A DNA stretch of 64,000 nt from Sporotomaculum syntrophicum (GCF_009932395.1 NZ_LSRS01000002.1:221210-285209); one strand, 5' to 3'. Numbered from the stretch's first letter, positions 38,403 through 48,190 are shown. A program made the numbers and translations. Notes: generated by a model from the letters alone, not told the origin.

Positions 38403-39460
38403 AGCTGGAAAGCCTGGAAAACAAATATGAAGAATTAAGCCAATTAATCGCGGATCCAAAGGTAATGGAAGACCAGGGCCGTTGGCAGCAGTATGTAAAA
38501 TCCCATTCCGATCTCAGTGATGTGGTTGCGGTATACCGCGATTATAAAAAAGTTCTGTCCGAACTTGAGGATGTTGGACAGATGCTCAGTGAAAAGCTGG
38601 ATAATGATATGCGGCAGATGGTCGAGCTGGAACAGGAAGAACTTGCCGATAAAAAACAAGAAATCGAAAGACGTCTCAAGATACTGCTGCTGCCCAAGGA
38701 TCCTAATGATGACAAAAACGTGATTATGGAGATTCGGGCTGGTACCGGCGGAGAAGAGGCAGCCTTGTTTGGCTCTGATCTGTTTCGTATGTATACCCGT
38801 TTTGCCGAACTAAAGGGGTGGCGCACCGAGATATTGGATTCCCACTTTACCGATATTGGTGGAATTAAGGAAATAGTTTTTCTTATTGAAGGCAAGGGAG
38901 CATATAGCCAACTTAAATTTGAGAGTGGCGTACACCGGGTCCAGCGTGTGCCGACCACCGAGTCGGGCGGGCGTATCCATACCTCTGCTGCCACGGTAGC
39001 GGTACTGCCCGAGGCCGAAGAAGTCGAAGTGGATATAAACCCCAATGATTTGCGCATTGACGTTTTTTGTTCTACAGGCCCCGGCGGGCAATCGGTAAAC
39101 ACTACCCAATCGGCGGTTCGAATTACCCACATCCCCACCGGCTTAGTTGTTTCTTGTCAGGATGAAAAATCCCAACTGAAGAATAAAGATAAAGCCATGA
39201 AGGTATTGCGGGCCAGGCTGCTGGACCAGGCCCAGTTTGAACAACAGCAGCAAATGGCCAGTGCACGTAAATCCCAGGTGGGCTCGGGCGACCGGAGCGA
39301 ACGAATCCGTACCTATAATTTCCCTCAAAACAGGGTCACTGACCACCGGATTGGGCTGACCCTGCACCGGTTACAAGAAGTGTTGACGGGCAATTTACAG
39401 GAAATAGTGGACGCGTTAATTACAACTGACCAGGCTGAGCGTCTGCAGCAGGTAGATTGA
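38393..39460 (+). CDS. prfA: Peptide chain release factor 1
   Basis: Terminates translation at UAA/UAG. 355 residues; the catalytic GGQ loop is in [19 protein letters not shown] (about 225-243). The anticodon-like PxT tripeptide is in [13 protein letters not shown] (about 180-192). The GTG at 38393 follows GAGGTGAGG and gives [15 protein letters not shown]; the longer frame from 38372 is in frame but begins within the pseudogene. prmC starts 1 bp after the stop: the two are co-expressed, and PrmC methylates the GGQ glutamine. Confidence 0.97.
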   Translation: MLDKLESLENKYEELSQLIADPKVMEDQGRWQQYVKSHSDLSDVVAVYRDYKKVLSELEDVGQMLSEKLDNDMRQMVELEQEELADKKQEIERRLKILLLPKDPNDDKNVIMEIRAGTGGEEAALFGSDLFRMYTRFAELKGWRTEILDSHFTDIGGIKEIVFLIEGKGAYSQLKFESGVHRVQRVPTTESGGRIHTSAATVAVLPEAEEVEVDINPNDLRIDVFCSTGPGGQSVNTTQSAVRITHIPTGLVVSCQDEKSQLKNKDKAMKVLRARLLDQAQFEQQQQMASARKSQVGSGDRSERIRTYNFPQNRVTDHRIGLTLHRLQEVLTGNLQEIVDALITTDQAERLQQVD

Positions 39461-39461
39461 T

Positions 39462-40340
39462 ATGGGTCTTACCGTGAGGGAAAGACTGCTCCAGGCAGCT
39501 AAATACTTACGCGACAAAGGAGCCTTTTCGCCGCGTTTGGATGCCGAGGTGCTGTTGGCTCATGTGCTGGGCCGGGATCGTGTGTACCTTTACCGGGAAG
39601 CGAGCCTGGTGCTTAATGCGGATAGCGAGCGAATATACCAGGCGCTACTGGAACGCCGGGCGTGCGGTGAGCCTGTAGCTTATCTTACGGGTCATAAAGA
39701 ATTCATGGGGCTTGACTTTGCAGTTGGGCCCCATGTTTTAATACCCCGACCGGAAACTGAACTACTGGTGGAAAAAGCTCTTGCCATACTGGCTACTTGG
39801 CCAGGTCAGCGGCTGGCAGTTGATGTTGGTACAGGAAGTGGTGCAATAGCCGTAAGCCTTGCTAATATGGCACCGGCGGGTACTGTGGTACATGCTATTG
39901 ATATATCACCCCAAGCCTTGGAGATAGCCCGGGCCAATGCCCTGCGCCATGGTATAGAGGTTGTTTTTCACCGGGGTGATCTGCTGGCACCCTTGCAAGG
40001 GGTGCTCGCCCCCGGCTCAGTAACCGTAATTACGGCTAACCTGCCATATATACCCAGTAATGCTATGGCGGGACTACCCCGGGATGTGCGTAATTATGAG
40101 CCTGCACTGGCTTTGGATGGCGGTTCTGATGGATTGGATGTATATCGTCGACTTATACCACAGGCGGAAACCTGGCTTTCTCCCGGCGGGCAGCTACTTA
40201 TGGAAATTAGCCCGGAGCAGGCTGAGCAGGCCTTGGCTTTACTATCCCCGCCCCACTGGCTGGCCGGCGCATATCAGGACCTGTCCGGTAGACCGCGGCT
40301 TATCTGTGGCTTCAAACAATCAGAGCATTTACCTGATTAG
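39462..40340 (+). CDS. prmC: Release factor glutamine methyltransferase
   Basis: SAM-dependent N5-glutamine methyltransferase for RF1/RF2. 292 residues with an N-terminal helical domain (about 1-95; FSPRLDAEVLLAHVLGRDR), SAM-binding AVDVGTGSGAIAVSLA (about 117-132) and the active-site motif TANLPYIPS (about 192-200). That motif reads NLPY where most PrmC proteins have NPPY. Directly coupled to prfA. Normally followed by spoIIR in Bacillus; here by tsaC. Confidence 0.94.
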   Translation: MGLTVRERLLQAAKYLRDKGAFSPRLDAEVLLAHVLGRDRVYLYREASLVLNADSERIYQALLERRACGEPVAYLTGHKEFMGLDFAVGPHVLIPRPETELLVEKALAILATWPGQRLAVDVGTGSGAIAVSLANMAPAGTVVHAIDISPQALEIARANALRHGIEVVFHRGDLLAPLQGVLAPGSVTVITANLPYIPSNAMAGLPRDVRNYEPALALDGGSDGLDVYRRLIPQAETWLSPGGQLLMEISPEQAEQALALLSPPHWLAGAYQDLSGRPRLICGFKQSEHLPD

Positions 40341-40520
40341 CAACAACTAGTTAATTTGGCAGCGGTTGTATTTTTGGAACTTGAGACAGAAGTTTGGTAT
40401 ACTCTCGCGTTCTTTTATCGCCTGATCCTTTGTGGTATACTAGTCCAGTGAATGTACACACTGATCACGTTGTGTTTATTAGCCATAGCAGTTGAGCAAT
40501 ATCGCAGGAAAGGATTTATT

Positions 40521-41597
40521 GTGGAAAGAGCAGCTAATAAAACGCGTCACCTGGTAGTGGAACCCGGGCAGCCGAATGCCGCCATTATTCAGGAGGCTGG
40601 TGCCTTGCTACGGAAGGGGGAACTGGTGGCTTTTCCCACTGAAACTGTATATGGCCTTGGCGCCAATGCACTGAATGCTCACGCCGTAGCTAGTATTTTT
40701 GCGGCCAAGGGGAGGCCCGCAGATAATCCATTAATCGTACATACTGACAGTCCAAAGTCTCTGGAACGGTATATCGACCAATTTCCGCCGGTTTTGGCGC
40801 AGTTGGCTGCACGTTTTTGGCCGGGCCCTTTGACGCTGGTTCTGCGGTGCAGCCATGCTTTTCCCCCGGTGGTTACCGGCGGGCTTGATACCGTGGCGGT
40901 ACGGGTGCCCGCCCATCCTGTAGCATTGGCTTTAATACGAGCGGCGGGGGTGCCGGTGGCTGCCCCCAGCGCGAATGTTTCGGGTCGGCCAAGCCCCACT
41001 ATTGCGGCCCATGTGCTGGATGATTTATCAGGTAAGATTGCGCTGGTGCTGGATGGTGGACCTGCCGGCCTGGGCGTTGAATCGACGGTGCTGGATATTT
41101 CCGGCGATAGACCGGTTATTTTGCGACCCGGCGGCATAATTCAGCGGGATTTGGAAGCCGTGCTTGGCGAAGTTAAGATTGCCCCGGAGGTTGACGACGT
41201 GGCTTTAGCCGGTGACCGTCCCCGGTCACCGGGCATGAAGTATACTCACTATGCTCCTCGGGCTCCACTGGTACTCTTTGAGGGCTATGATCCCGGCAGG
41301 GTGGCAGCCGGCGTATTAAATGAAGCGATGCGTATGGCTGCGGATGGCCGCAAGGTAGGTATTTTTACTTATTGTGAAACAGCGTCATTGTATGATGGAC
41401 AGGGCTATAGCGTGGTCGTGGCCGGCAAGCGCTCCGATCCCCGTACGGTTGCTGCTTCTTTGTATGCATCGCTGCGCCGGTTTGATCACCTGGGGGTGGA
41501 AGTGATCCTTGCCGAAGGAATAACCCCTGACGGGCTGGGGATGGCGGTGGAGAACAGGCTGCGCCGGGCTGCGGGAGGGCATGTGGTTACTATATAG
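40521..41597 (+). CDS. tsaC: Threonylcarbamoyl-AMP synthase (Sua5/YwlC type)
   Basis: Makes threonylcarbamoyl-AMP for t6A37 of ANN-decoding tRNAs. 358 residues: N-terminal YrdC domain (about 15-200; KGELVAFPTETVYGLGANA, PLIVHTDS, PSANVSGRPSPT) and a C-terminal Sua5 domain (about 230-355; SPGMKYTHYAPRAPLVL), so the long Sua5 form. GTG 40521 is 7 nt after AGGAAAGGA; a longer ATG frame (40452) encodes a non-family hydrophobic stretch. Same neighbourhood as B. subtilis ywlC. Confidence 0.94.
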   Translation: MERAANKTRHLVVEPGQPNAAIIQEAGALLRKGELVAFPTETVYGLGANALNAHAVASIFAAKGRPADNPLIVHTDSPKSLERYIDQFPPVLAQLAARFWPGPLTLVLRCSHAFPPVVTGGLDTVAVRVPAHPVALALIRAAGVPVAAPSANVSGRPSPTIAAHVLDDLSGKIALVLDGGPAGLGVESTVLDISGDRPVILRPGGIIQRDLEAVLGEVKIAPEVDDVALAGDRPRSPGMKYTHYAPRAPLVLFEGYDPGRVAAGVLNEAMRMAADGRKVGIFTYCETASLYDGQGYSVVVAGKRSDPRTVAASLYASLRRFDHLGVEVILAEGITPDGLGMAVENRLRRAAGGHVVTI

Positions 41598-41680
41598 TGC
41601 CAAAAGCAGATAAAATTAACTTCAGGTGCATAAATATATAACAAACTGCTACGGCAAACAAAATAGTTGGAGGAAATGCT

Positions 41681-42226
41681 TTGGAGTTACTCACATTGCT
41701 GGCGCTGGCTGTAGCCCTGGGCACCGATGCTTTTTCCATGTGCCTTGGCCTGGGACTAGCCGGCGTAACCCGCCGCCAGGTATTGGTGATTAGCCTAACG
41801 GTACTGGTATTTCATATTGTTATGCCTCTGCTGGGCTGGTATGCCGGCGAATTAGCGGGCGCCCTGGCAGGACGGGCCGCCGGTATTGCAGGCGCCCTGC
41901 TGCTGATATATTTAGGCGCAAAAATGATTCTTTCAGAGCTAAAGAGCGGTGATGCCGCTAATCCCAAGGTTGTGCTGGTAAATAACCTGGGGTTGTTTTT
42001 ACTGGCCGCCAGTGTTAGTATGGATGCCTTGAGTGTGGGTTTTTCCCTGGGCACCAGGCAGGTTAATTTACTCCTTACTGCCGGAGTTATTGGCGCCGTG
42101 GCCGGAGTTATGACAGCTGCCGGTTTACTTCTGGGCCGTTTTGTAGGTGACAGGGTAGGTAAGCGGGCTGTGCTGGTTGGCGGTATACTATTAATCGTGA
42201 TTGGAATATACATGGTTTTATCCTGA
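41681..42226 (+). CDS. mntP: MntP-family putative manganese efflux pump
   Basis: A 181-residue integral membrane protein with six hydrophobic segments and an internal duplication. The repeated acidic motifs are VALGTDAFSMCLGLGLAG (first half) and AASVSMDALSVGFSLGTR (second half), with conserved Asp residues within the membrane (ALGTDAF, SMDALS). TTG start after TTGGAGG. Located between tsaC and ywlE as in Bacillus ywlC-ywlD-ywlE. Metal specificity is from family knowledge. Confidence 0.9.
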   Translation: MELLTLLALAVALGTDAFSMCLGLGLAGVTRRQVLVISLTVLVFHIVMPLLGWYAGELAGALAGRAAGIAGALLLIYLGAKMILSELKSGDAANPKVVLVNNLGLFLLAASVSMDALSVGFSLGTRQVNLLLTAGVIGAVAGVMTAAGLLLGRFVGDRVGKRAVLVGGILLIVIGIYMVLS

Positions 42227-42245
42227 TGGCTGGGAGGTGATGTCG

Positions 42246-42722
42246 GTGGCCAAAAAAAAGATACTTTTTGTCTGTACCGGTAATACCTGCCGCAGCCCCA
42301 TGGCTGAAGAACTGGCCCGGCGGGCGTTAACAGAACTTTACCCGGAGTACCGGGACATAGAGTTTGCCTCTGCAGGGCTTGCAGCCTTGTCCAATGGAGG
42401 TGCTTCATGCCAGGCGGTTTGTGTATTAAAGGAGATGGGTCTTGACCTGAGCCGGCATAAGTCAGCCCGGGTAGGTCCGGAAGACATTGAGAGTGCTGTT
42501 TTAGTACTAACTATGACCCGTGCTCACCGGGACCATTTAAAACGTCTCATGCCAGGTGATGCAAATAAAATTTTCACTCTGGCCGAGTATGCCGGCTCCG
42601 GCAAAGATATACCGGATCCCTTTGGAGCCGGCTTAGCAGTATACCGGAGCGTAGCCGAAGAGTTGGACAAGCTGTCACGGGCCATGCTGCGGCGGTTTAT
42701 CCAGGGGTTAAGCCTAACCTAA
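42246..42722 (+). CDS. ywlE: Protein-arginine phosphatase (YwlE-like)
   Basis: Low-molecular-weight phosphatase fold, 158 residues. The P-loop CTGNTCRSPM (about residues 9-18) carries Thr where tyrosine phosphatases have Ile, the feature reported to favour phospho-arginine. The catalytic Asp is in IPDPFGAG (about 115). Start is GTG 42246, 8 nt after GGGAGG; ATG 42240 is closer than ideal. YwlE reverses McsB-type arginine phosphorylation. The next gene is rpiB, as in Bacillus. Confidence 0.92.
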   Translation: MAKKKILFVCTGNTCRSPMAEELARRALTELYPEYRDIEFASAGLAALSNGGASCQAVCVLKEMGLDLSRHKSARVGPEDIESAVLVLTMTRAHRDHLKRLMPGDANKIFTLAEYAGSGKDIPDPFGAGLAVYRSVAEELDKLSRAMLRRFIQGLSLT

Positions 42723-42871
42723 ACGTTTTATGCTTCGTTAGCTGAGAGCTTTTTTGATTACTGGTGAAAATAATTCATTTTGGCTGAGTAATAGAGGAAA
42801 CCGGGTATAATTGTAGAATATTTCTTAGTTAAGGCGGTCTTTTGTAGAACCATCATAAGGAAGTGTAGCTA

Positions 42872-43324
42872 TTGCAGGTGGCTATTGGTAGTGATCATGG
42901 AGGGTTCAGGTTAAAAACGGAAATTATTAACTATTTAAAAGAACAGGGCATTGACTATCATGATTTTGGTACATATTCCACTGATTCGGTGGATTATCCT
43001 GATTTTGCCCGGGCGGTGGCGGAGGCCGTTGCTGCAGGAAAATTCGAGCGGGGAATTCTCTGTTGTGGTACAGGTATTGGGGTGAGTATAGCCGCCAATA
43101 AAGTAGCCGGCATTAGAGCCGCGCTTTGTCATGATACCTTTTCCGCCCGCATGGCAGGAGAACATAATATGGCCAACATTATAACCTTGGGGGAGCGCGT
43201 TATTGGCACTGGGCTAGCCCGAGATATCGTGGCGGCATGGTTAAATGCAAAATTTGCCGGGGGAAGGCATACACAGAGATTGGAGAAAATTGCGGCTATG
43301 GAAAGAGATGCCTGCTTCCGTTAG
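42872..43324 (+). CDS. rpiB: Ribose-5-phosphate isomerase B
   Basis: A 150-residue RpiB/LacAB-type isomerase interconverting ribose-5-P and ribulose-5-P. Motifs: IGSDHGGFRLKTEI (N-terminus), YPDFARAVAEAVAAG (about 48-62), RGILCCGTGIGVSIAANK (Cys nucleophile region, about 65-82) and CHDTFSARMAGEHNMANI. TTG start after AAGGAAG; GTG 42878 is an alternative. glyA follows 45 bp later. Confidence 0.94.
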   Translation: MQVAIGSDHGGFRLKTEIINYLKEQGIDYHDFGTYSTDSVDYPDFARAVAEAVAAGKFERGILCCGTGIGVSIAANKVAGIRAALCHDTFSARMAGEHNMANIITLGERVIGTGLARDIVAAWLNAKFAGGRHTQRLEKIAAMERDACFR

Positions 43325-43369
43325 AGTTTGCCGGTGATACATAGTTTGCTAAGTTTAGGAGGATATTTT

Positions 43370-44647
43370 ATGAGTTTTAACAGCCCGCTTGCCGAAGTGG
43401 ATCCAGAAATTTTTCAGGTCGTAACACAGGAGCTGAACAGGCAGCGTAATACCCTGGAACTGATTGCTTCAGAAAATATTGTCAGCCGAGCCGTTATGGA
43501 AGCCCAGGGTACCGTGCTTACCAACAAATATGCCGAAGGTTTGCCCGGGAAGCGTTATTACGGGGGCTGCGCCGCTGTAGATGTAGCTGAGGCGTTAGCT
43601 ATTGAAAGGGCCAAAATAATTTTTAATGCTGAACACGTTAATGTGCAGCCCCATTCCGGCTCACAGGCCAATACGGCTTCTTATTATGCCCTGCTTGAAC
43701 CGGGTGATACTATTTTAGGAATGAGCCTGGCCCACGGCGGGCACCTGACACATGGCAGCCCGCTAAACATTTCCGGCCATTATTTTAATGTGGCATCATA
43801 TGGTGTTGAACCAGATACCGGCCGGATTAATTACGACAAGGTTATGGATATTGCATCTGAAAGCAAAGCTAAAATGATAGTTGCCGGGGCCAGCGCTTAT
43901 CCCCGGGAAATAGATTTTACCCGCATGGCTGAAATTGCTGAAGCTGTGGGTGCTTATTTGCTGGTGGACATGGCCCATATCGCCGGCCTGGTGGCAGCGG
44001 GTTTGCATAACAGCCCTGTGCCCTGTGCCGATGTGGTTACCACCACCACCCATAAAACATTGCGTGGCCCCCGGGGCGGTATGATTCTTTGTAAGGAAAA
44101 ATACGGCGCAAAAGTGGACAAGGCCGTTTTCCCAGGTATCCAGGGTGGCCCGTTAATGCATGTGATTGCAGCCAAGGCGGTGGCCTTTGGCGAAGCGCTG
44201 CAGCCTGGCTTTAAAGAATACCAGCAGCAGATTGTTAATAACGCCAGGGTTCTGGCCGAAGCCCTTTCCGAGCGCGGTTTTGAGCTGATTTCCGGTGGTA
44301 CCGACAATCACATGATGCTGGTTGATTTGCGCAACAAACATCTCACCGGCCGGGAAGCGGAACAAACATTGGATGAAGTGGGAGTCACGGTTAACAAAAA
44401 CGCCATTCCCTTTGACCCGCAGAAGCCGCTTGTAACCAGCGGGATCCGGATTGGCACCCCTGCTGTAACCACCCGTGGTTTAAAAGAAGCCGAAATGGTT
44501 GAAATAGCAGAAATAATTCATCTAGCGCTAAGCTTTGGCGATGATGCCGGACGCCGGGCCCAGGCCAGGGAGATGGCTGCCGACTTATGCCGCCGGTTTC
44601 CTATCTATGAAGAAGGTGGCATTTATGCAGCGTCCCGCCTGGGATGA
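43370..44647 (+). CDS. glyA: Serine hydroxymethyltransferase
   Basis: A PLP enzyme converting serine and THF to glycine and methylene-THF. 425 residues; [17 protein letters not shown] (about 32-48), the PLP lysine in [15 protein letters not shown] (about 228-242) and [11 protein letters not shown] before it. The ATG at 43370 follows AGGAGG; the longer frame is not needed. The end overlaps the dCMP deaminase gene by 23 bp in another frame. Confidence 0.97.
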   Translation: MSFNSPLAEVDPEIFQVVTQELNRQRNTLELIASENIVSRAVMEAQGTVLTNKYAEGLPGKRYYGGCAAVDVAEALAIERAKIIFNAEHVNVQPHSGSQANTASYYALLEPGDTILGMSLAHGGHLTHGSPLNISGHYFNVASYGVEPDTGRINYDKVMDIASESKAKMIVAGASAYPREIDFTRMAEIAEAVGAYLLVDMAHIAGLVAAGLHNSPVPCADVVTTTTHKTLRGPRGGMILCKEKYGAKVDKAVFPGIQGGPLMHVIAAKAVAFGEALQPGFKEYQQQIVNNARVLAEALSERGFELISGGTDNHMMLVDLRNKHLTGREAEQTLDEVGVTVNKNAIPFDPQKPLVTSGIRIGTPAVTTRGLKEAEMVEIAEIIHLALSFGDDAGRRAQAREMAADLCRRFPIYEEGGIYAASRLG

Positions 44648-45071
44648 TTATTTCATGGAAATAACCGGAGTGGTGTCCCGGCGTTCCACTTGCTTGCGCC
44701 GCCAGGTAGGGGCGATTATCGTATTGGATAACCGCATTTTAGCCACCGGATATAACGGTGCCCCAGCTGGTATGCGCCATTGCCTGGAAACAGGATGTAT
44801 GCGGGAACAGCAGGGCATACCTTCCGGCGAGCGGCATGAGTTGTGCCGGGGGTTGCATGCTGAGCAAAACGCTATATTGCAGGCAGCTGTTCATGGCATT
44901 CCCATTGCTGGAGGAATCTTTTATGTAACCCACCAGCCCTGCATACTCTGCGCCAAGATGATAGCCAACGCCCGCATTGCCAAGGTAGTATACCGCGGTG
45001 ATTACCCCGACCGGCTGTCTTTGGCTGTATTTGAGGAGTCGGGTATCGAGCTGGCACGGTACGAGGTTTAA
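44625..45071 (+). CDS. dCMP deaminase (ComEB-like)
   Basis: Zinc cytidine/deoxycytidylate deaminase, 148 residues. Zinc ligands: [11 protein letters not shown] (about 83-93) with catalytic Glu, and [11 protein letters not shown] (PCxxC, about 106-116). The [20 protein letters not shown] motif lies near 25-44. The ATG at 44625 lies inside the 3' end of glyA (23-bp overlap); a moderate SD (GAAGGTGG). Makes dUMP for thymidylate synthesis; sits with glyA, which provides methylene-THF for the same step. Confidence 0.9.
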   Translation: MQRPAWDDYFMEITGVVSRRSTCLRRQVGAIIVLDNRILATGYNGAPAGMRHCLETGCMREQQGIPSGERHELCRGLHAEQNAILQAAVHGIPIAGGIFYVTHQPCILCAKMIANARIAKVVYRGDYPDRLSLAVFEESGIELARYEV

Positions 45072-45072
45072 A

Positions 45073-45387
45073 ATGAAAAAAAAAATAATTGCCCTGCCAA
45101 AACTTAATAATTTAACTCCCTCCATGGAGTCCACTGCCCTTAAATTAATGGAAGAAGCGGGGGAACTGGCCCAGGCGATCGGTAAATTCCGCGGCATGAG
45201 CGGAGAACGCTCTGAACTTGAAGAAAGCGAAGTAATGGCGTGCATTACCGATGAATTGCTGGATGTAGCTCAAACAGCTGTTTCTATGATGTTCGTGCTT
45301 GAAGAAAATTATGGTGTCAACATTGATAAAGCCCTTGATGAGCATATGGCCAAGCTAATGCGTAAAGGATACCTGGTGGATAAGTAG
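45073..45387 (+). CDS. MazG-like NTP pyrophosphohydrolase
   Basis: A 104-residue, single-domain MazG-like protein. The metal-binding Glu helices ALKLMEEAGELAQAIG (about 24-39, ExxE) and ITDELLDVAQTAVSM (DExxD-like, about 61-75) are present. Likely hydrolyses non-canonical or excess (d)NTPs. The ATG follows GAGGTTT and begins 1 bp after the dCMP deaminase stop; nucleotide sanitation is therefore a shared theme. Confidence 0.85.
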   Translation: MKKKIIALPKLNNLTPSMESTALKLMEEAGELAQAIGKFRGMSGERSELEESEVMACITDELLDVAQTAVSMMFVLEENYGVNIDKALDEHMAKLMRKGYLVDK

Positions 45388-45466
45388 GCAAGTCTAAAAC
45401 TCCATCCAGGTTATAAAAATATGGCGGAATAACATGCTGCCAGCCTGAGAAGTGGTAGGACTTAAT

Positions 45467-46639
45467 ATGGTTAGTTTATGGAAGTTAAAGCCTGACCCCA
45501 AAATATTAGTTGTCTTTGGTACCAGGCCCGAGGCTATTAAGATGGCGCCCCTGGTGCGGTTGCTTAAAGCAGATGACCGGCTGGTGTGCCGGGTGGCGGT
45601 AACAGCCCAGCACCGGGAAATGCTGGATCAGGTACTGCAGCTGTTTGATATTGTCCCTGACCATGACTTAAATATCATGCGAGCCGGCCAGACTTTATTT
45701 GATATTACCGGGCGGGCTTTGGCCGGGCTGCAGGGAGTATTGGAGGCCGAAAAACCGGATTTAGTGTTGGTGCACGGTGATACTACCACCACTTTTGTAG
45801 CTGCCCTGGCATCTTATTACCTGCAAGTACCGGTTGGGCATGTGGAAGCAGGATTGCGTACCGGTAACAAATATTCCCCGTACCCCGAGGAAATGAACAG
45901 GCGTCTGGCCGGGTCGTTATGTGATCTGCACTTTGCTCCCACCACCGGTGCCAGGAATAACTTGCTGAGGGAAGGGGTAGACCCGAAGCGGGTTTATGTT
46001 ACCGGCAACACCGTTATTGATGCCCTGTTGGCCACAGTGCGCAATGATTACCAGTTCAATGAGCCGCTGCTCAGGGAACTGGATTTTACTAAACACCGCC
46101 TGATCCTAATGACAACTCACCGCCGGGAAAATTTAGGTGATCCGATGCGGGATATTTACCTTGCTCTGAGGGATGTTATACAGAATCATCCCGATGTACG
46201 GGTTATCTTCCCGGTGCATAAAAATCCCGCTGTGCGCCAGGTAGTACAGCAGGTACTGGGGGATTCTCAGCAGGTGAATTTAATTGAGCCCATGGACTAC
46301 GAACCTTTTGTTAATTTAATGGCCCGCTGCCACCTGGTGCTCACTGACTCCGGAGGTATGCAGGAGGAAGCGCCCTCGTTGGGCAAGCCCGTACTGGTGC
46401 TGCGCAATACCACTGAGCGTCCCGAAGCTGTGGATGCCGGCACCGTGCGCCTTGTAGGTACTGACCGCGCTGTTGTGCTGGCGGAGACCGAGCGCCTGCT
46501 CAATGACGCAGCTTACTACCGGGCTATGGCTGAGGCAGTTAATCCTTACGGTGATGGTATGGCCTCCGGGCGGATCGTACAGGCTATTAAGCATGCCTTT
46601 AAGCTAACTGACAGCCGACCCCAGGAGTTTGCACTATAA
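45467..46639 (+). CDS. wecB: UDP-N-acetylglucosamine 2-epimerase (non-hydrolysing)
   Basis: Interconverts UDP-GlcNAc and UDP-ManNAc for teichoic acid or surface-polymer synthesis. About 390 residues. VFGTRPEAIKMAPLVRLL (about 15-32), VHGDTTTTFVAALASYYL, VEAGLRTGNKYSPYPEEMNR (about 125-145) and TDSGGMQEEAPSLGKPVLVLR (about 290-310). The preferred start is ATG 45467; GTG 45452 is in frame. In related genomes wecB lies beside the atp operon; here about 7 kb of catabolic genes intervene. Confidence 0.94.
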   Translation: MVSLWKLKPDPKILVVFGTRPEAIKMAPLVRLLKADDRLVCRVAVTAQHREMLDQVLQLFDIVPDHDLNIMRAGQTLFDITGRALAGLQGVLEAEKPDLVLVHGDTTTTFVAALASYYLQVPVGHVEAGLRTGNKYSPYPEEMNRRLAGSLCDLHFAPTTGARNNLLREGVDPKRVYVTGNTVIDALLATVRNDYQFNEPLLRELDFTKHRLILMTTHRRENLGDPMRDIYLALRDVIQNHPDVRVIFPVHKNPAVRQVVQQVLGDSQQVNLIEPMDYEPFVNLMARCHLVLTDSGGMQEEAPSLGKPVLVLRNTTERPEAVDAGTVRLVGTDRAVVLAETERLLNDAAYYRAMAEAVNPYGDGMASGRIVQAIKHAFKLTDSRPQEFAL

Positions 46640-46963
46640 ATAATAATCTTTGGTTGTGGATAACTTAATCATTGTTGGTATTACAAAACAGCAGAATTAT
46701 TTATTGAATTAAATTGAAGAATTGCTAAACAAGAAGGTTGTTGATCTTGTCCGCTTTTTAGCTTATAATGATTAAGGATATTAAGAAAAAGTTCACAGAT
46801 ACCATGTATTGTAGATTGAATAAATAATTTATTAATGAATTATAAACAATTATATAATTCATTAATAATGATGGCACAGCTTTTGCACTTATAAACTCAG
46901 ATGTTTTTTGGTGGCTTTTAATATCACCATTGCAGTATATTAATAATTAGGAGGGAAAAATTA
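46640..46963. other. AT-rich control region upstream of acyl-CoA dehydrogenase
   Basis: A 324-bp gene-free region, very AT-rich. It includes a 14-bp perfect inverted repeat ATTAATGAATTATA (46831-46844) / TATAATTCATTAAT (46853-46866, 8-nt spacer) directly beside a sigma-54 promoter (46871-46888). The repeat could be a regulator site. Confidence 0.55.
46871..46888 (+). promoter_or_regulatory. Sigma-54 promoter for acyl-CoA dehydrogenase
   Basis: TGGCACAGCTTTTGCA: -24 GG (46873-46874) and -12 GC (46885-46886) separated by exactly 10 bp, close to the TGGCAC-N5-TTGCA consensus. It lies about 75 bp before the start codon. Confidence 0.85.
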
Positions 46964-48121
46964 ATGGATTTTGGTTTAACTGACGAACAACAAATGGTGC
47001 AGGATATGGCTCGCAATTTTGCTGAAAAAGAAATTGCTCCTTACGTTGAAGAAGACGAAAAAAACCATTATTATCGCAGAGAAATCTTAACTAAAATGGG
47101 CGAGCTGGGTCTGCTGGGATGGACTCTGCCGGAAGAATTAGGTGGAAACGGCATGGGTTGGCAGGAAGGCTGTATTGCACTGTATGAAATAGCCAAGGTT
47201 CATACTTCCTGGAGACTGGCTATCAGTGGTAACAACTGGGGTCCGGCCATGACCATTAATGAATACGGTACTCAAGAACAAAAAGAAAAATTTATCCCTG
47301 GACTGTTAGAAGGTTCATTAGTAGGCAGCTTTGCCATTACCGAGCCGAACACCGGTTCCGACGTAGCCAGCATGAAAACCAACGCCGTTGACAAGGGCGA
47401 CCACTGGCTGATCAATGGTACCAAGACCTGGATCTCCGGTGGGCACACTTGCGATGTAGGATTACTTTATGCTGTTACCGATAAAGGCAAAGGCAACAAA
47501 GGTATTTCCTGCTTTATAATTGACTATAACAATACCCCTGGCGTTGAAAGAATTCCCATTCACGATAAAGTTGGTATGTGGGCTGCTCCGACTTCGGAAC
47601 TGATTTTTGAAAACGCCGTTGTTCCCAAAGAAAATCTTCTGGGCGAATTAAACAAGGGCTTCTTCATCTGCATGTGGCAGTTAAACAATACCCGTATGGG
47701 ATGTGCTACCGGTGCTGCCGCCCTTTCCAGAGCCTGTTTGGATGGCGCTGTTCAGTATGCCACTGAACGTATGCAGTTTGGTGTACCCATCGGCAAACAC
47801 CAGATGATTCAGGCGCAGATTGCTGAAATGATTATCGAAGATGAAGCCGCAAAGCAGCTTTGCATGCGCGCCGCATGGTTAAAAGACAATGGCCTGCCCA
47901 GCCAGCAAGCGGTTTCCACTGCTAAATTAGCCGGTTGCCAGGCAGCTGTTCATGGTGCCAACCTGGCTATGAAGATTTACGGCTCCTACGGCTATTCCGA
48001 TGAATATCCTTGCGGCCGGTGGCTCCGCGATTCCAAGCAGTTTGAAACCCTTGAAGGAACCTCGAACATGCACCAGCAGATTATTGCCAACATTGAACTT
48101 GGTTTCGCACCTAACCGCTAG
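46964..48121 (+). CDS. Acyl-CoA dehydrogenase (glutaryl/short-chain type)
   Basis: An FAD-linked acyl-CoA dehydrogenase, 385 residues. FAITEPNTGSDVASMKT (about 125-141), KTWISGGHTCDVG (about 156-168), FGVPIGKHQMIQAQIAEM (about 268-285) and the catalytic Glu in FETLEGTSNMHQQI (about 362-375). The Glu position and TEPNTGSD agree with short-chain or glutaryl-CoA dehydrogenases; exact substrate is unresolved. A glutaryl-CoA role would fit the decarboxylase-type subunit downstream. Sigma-54 promoter, GGAGGG SD, strong terminator behind it. Confidence 0.88.
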   Translation: MDFGLTDEQQMVQDMARNFAEKEIAPYVEEDEKNHYYRREILTKMGELGLLGWTLPEELGGNGMGWQEGCIALYEIAKVHTSWRLAISGNNWGPAMTINEYGTQEQKEKFIPGLLEGSLVGSFAITEPNTGSDVASMKTNAVDKGDHWLINGTKTWISGGHTCDVGLLYAVTDKGKGNKGISCFIIDYNNTPGVERIPIHDKVGMWAAPTSELIFENAVVPKENLLGELNKGFFICMWQLNNTRMGCATGAAALSRACLDGAVQYATERMQFGVPIGKHQMIQAQIAEMIIEDEAAKQLCMRAAWLKDNGLPSQQAVSTAKLAGCQAAVHGANLAMKIYGSYGYSDEYPCGRWLRDSKQFETLEGTSNMHQQIIANIELGFAPNR

Positions 48122-48190
48122 AACTAAAGACTTTATAATGATTAATTGAAATAACAAAGATAAATTTTTTAACACTTTTGTTAAAGTAAT

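Noticed and set aside
38542-39138. 198-aa reverse open frame
   Set aside because: Lies entirely within prfA, Ser/Arg-rich composition typical of an antisense shadow, no SD and no family motif.
41812-42408. 198-aa reverse open frame
   Set aside because: Overlaps mntP and ywlE; low-complexity Pro/Arg composition, no SD.
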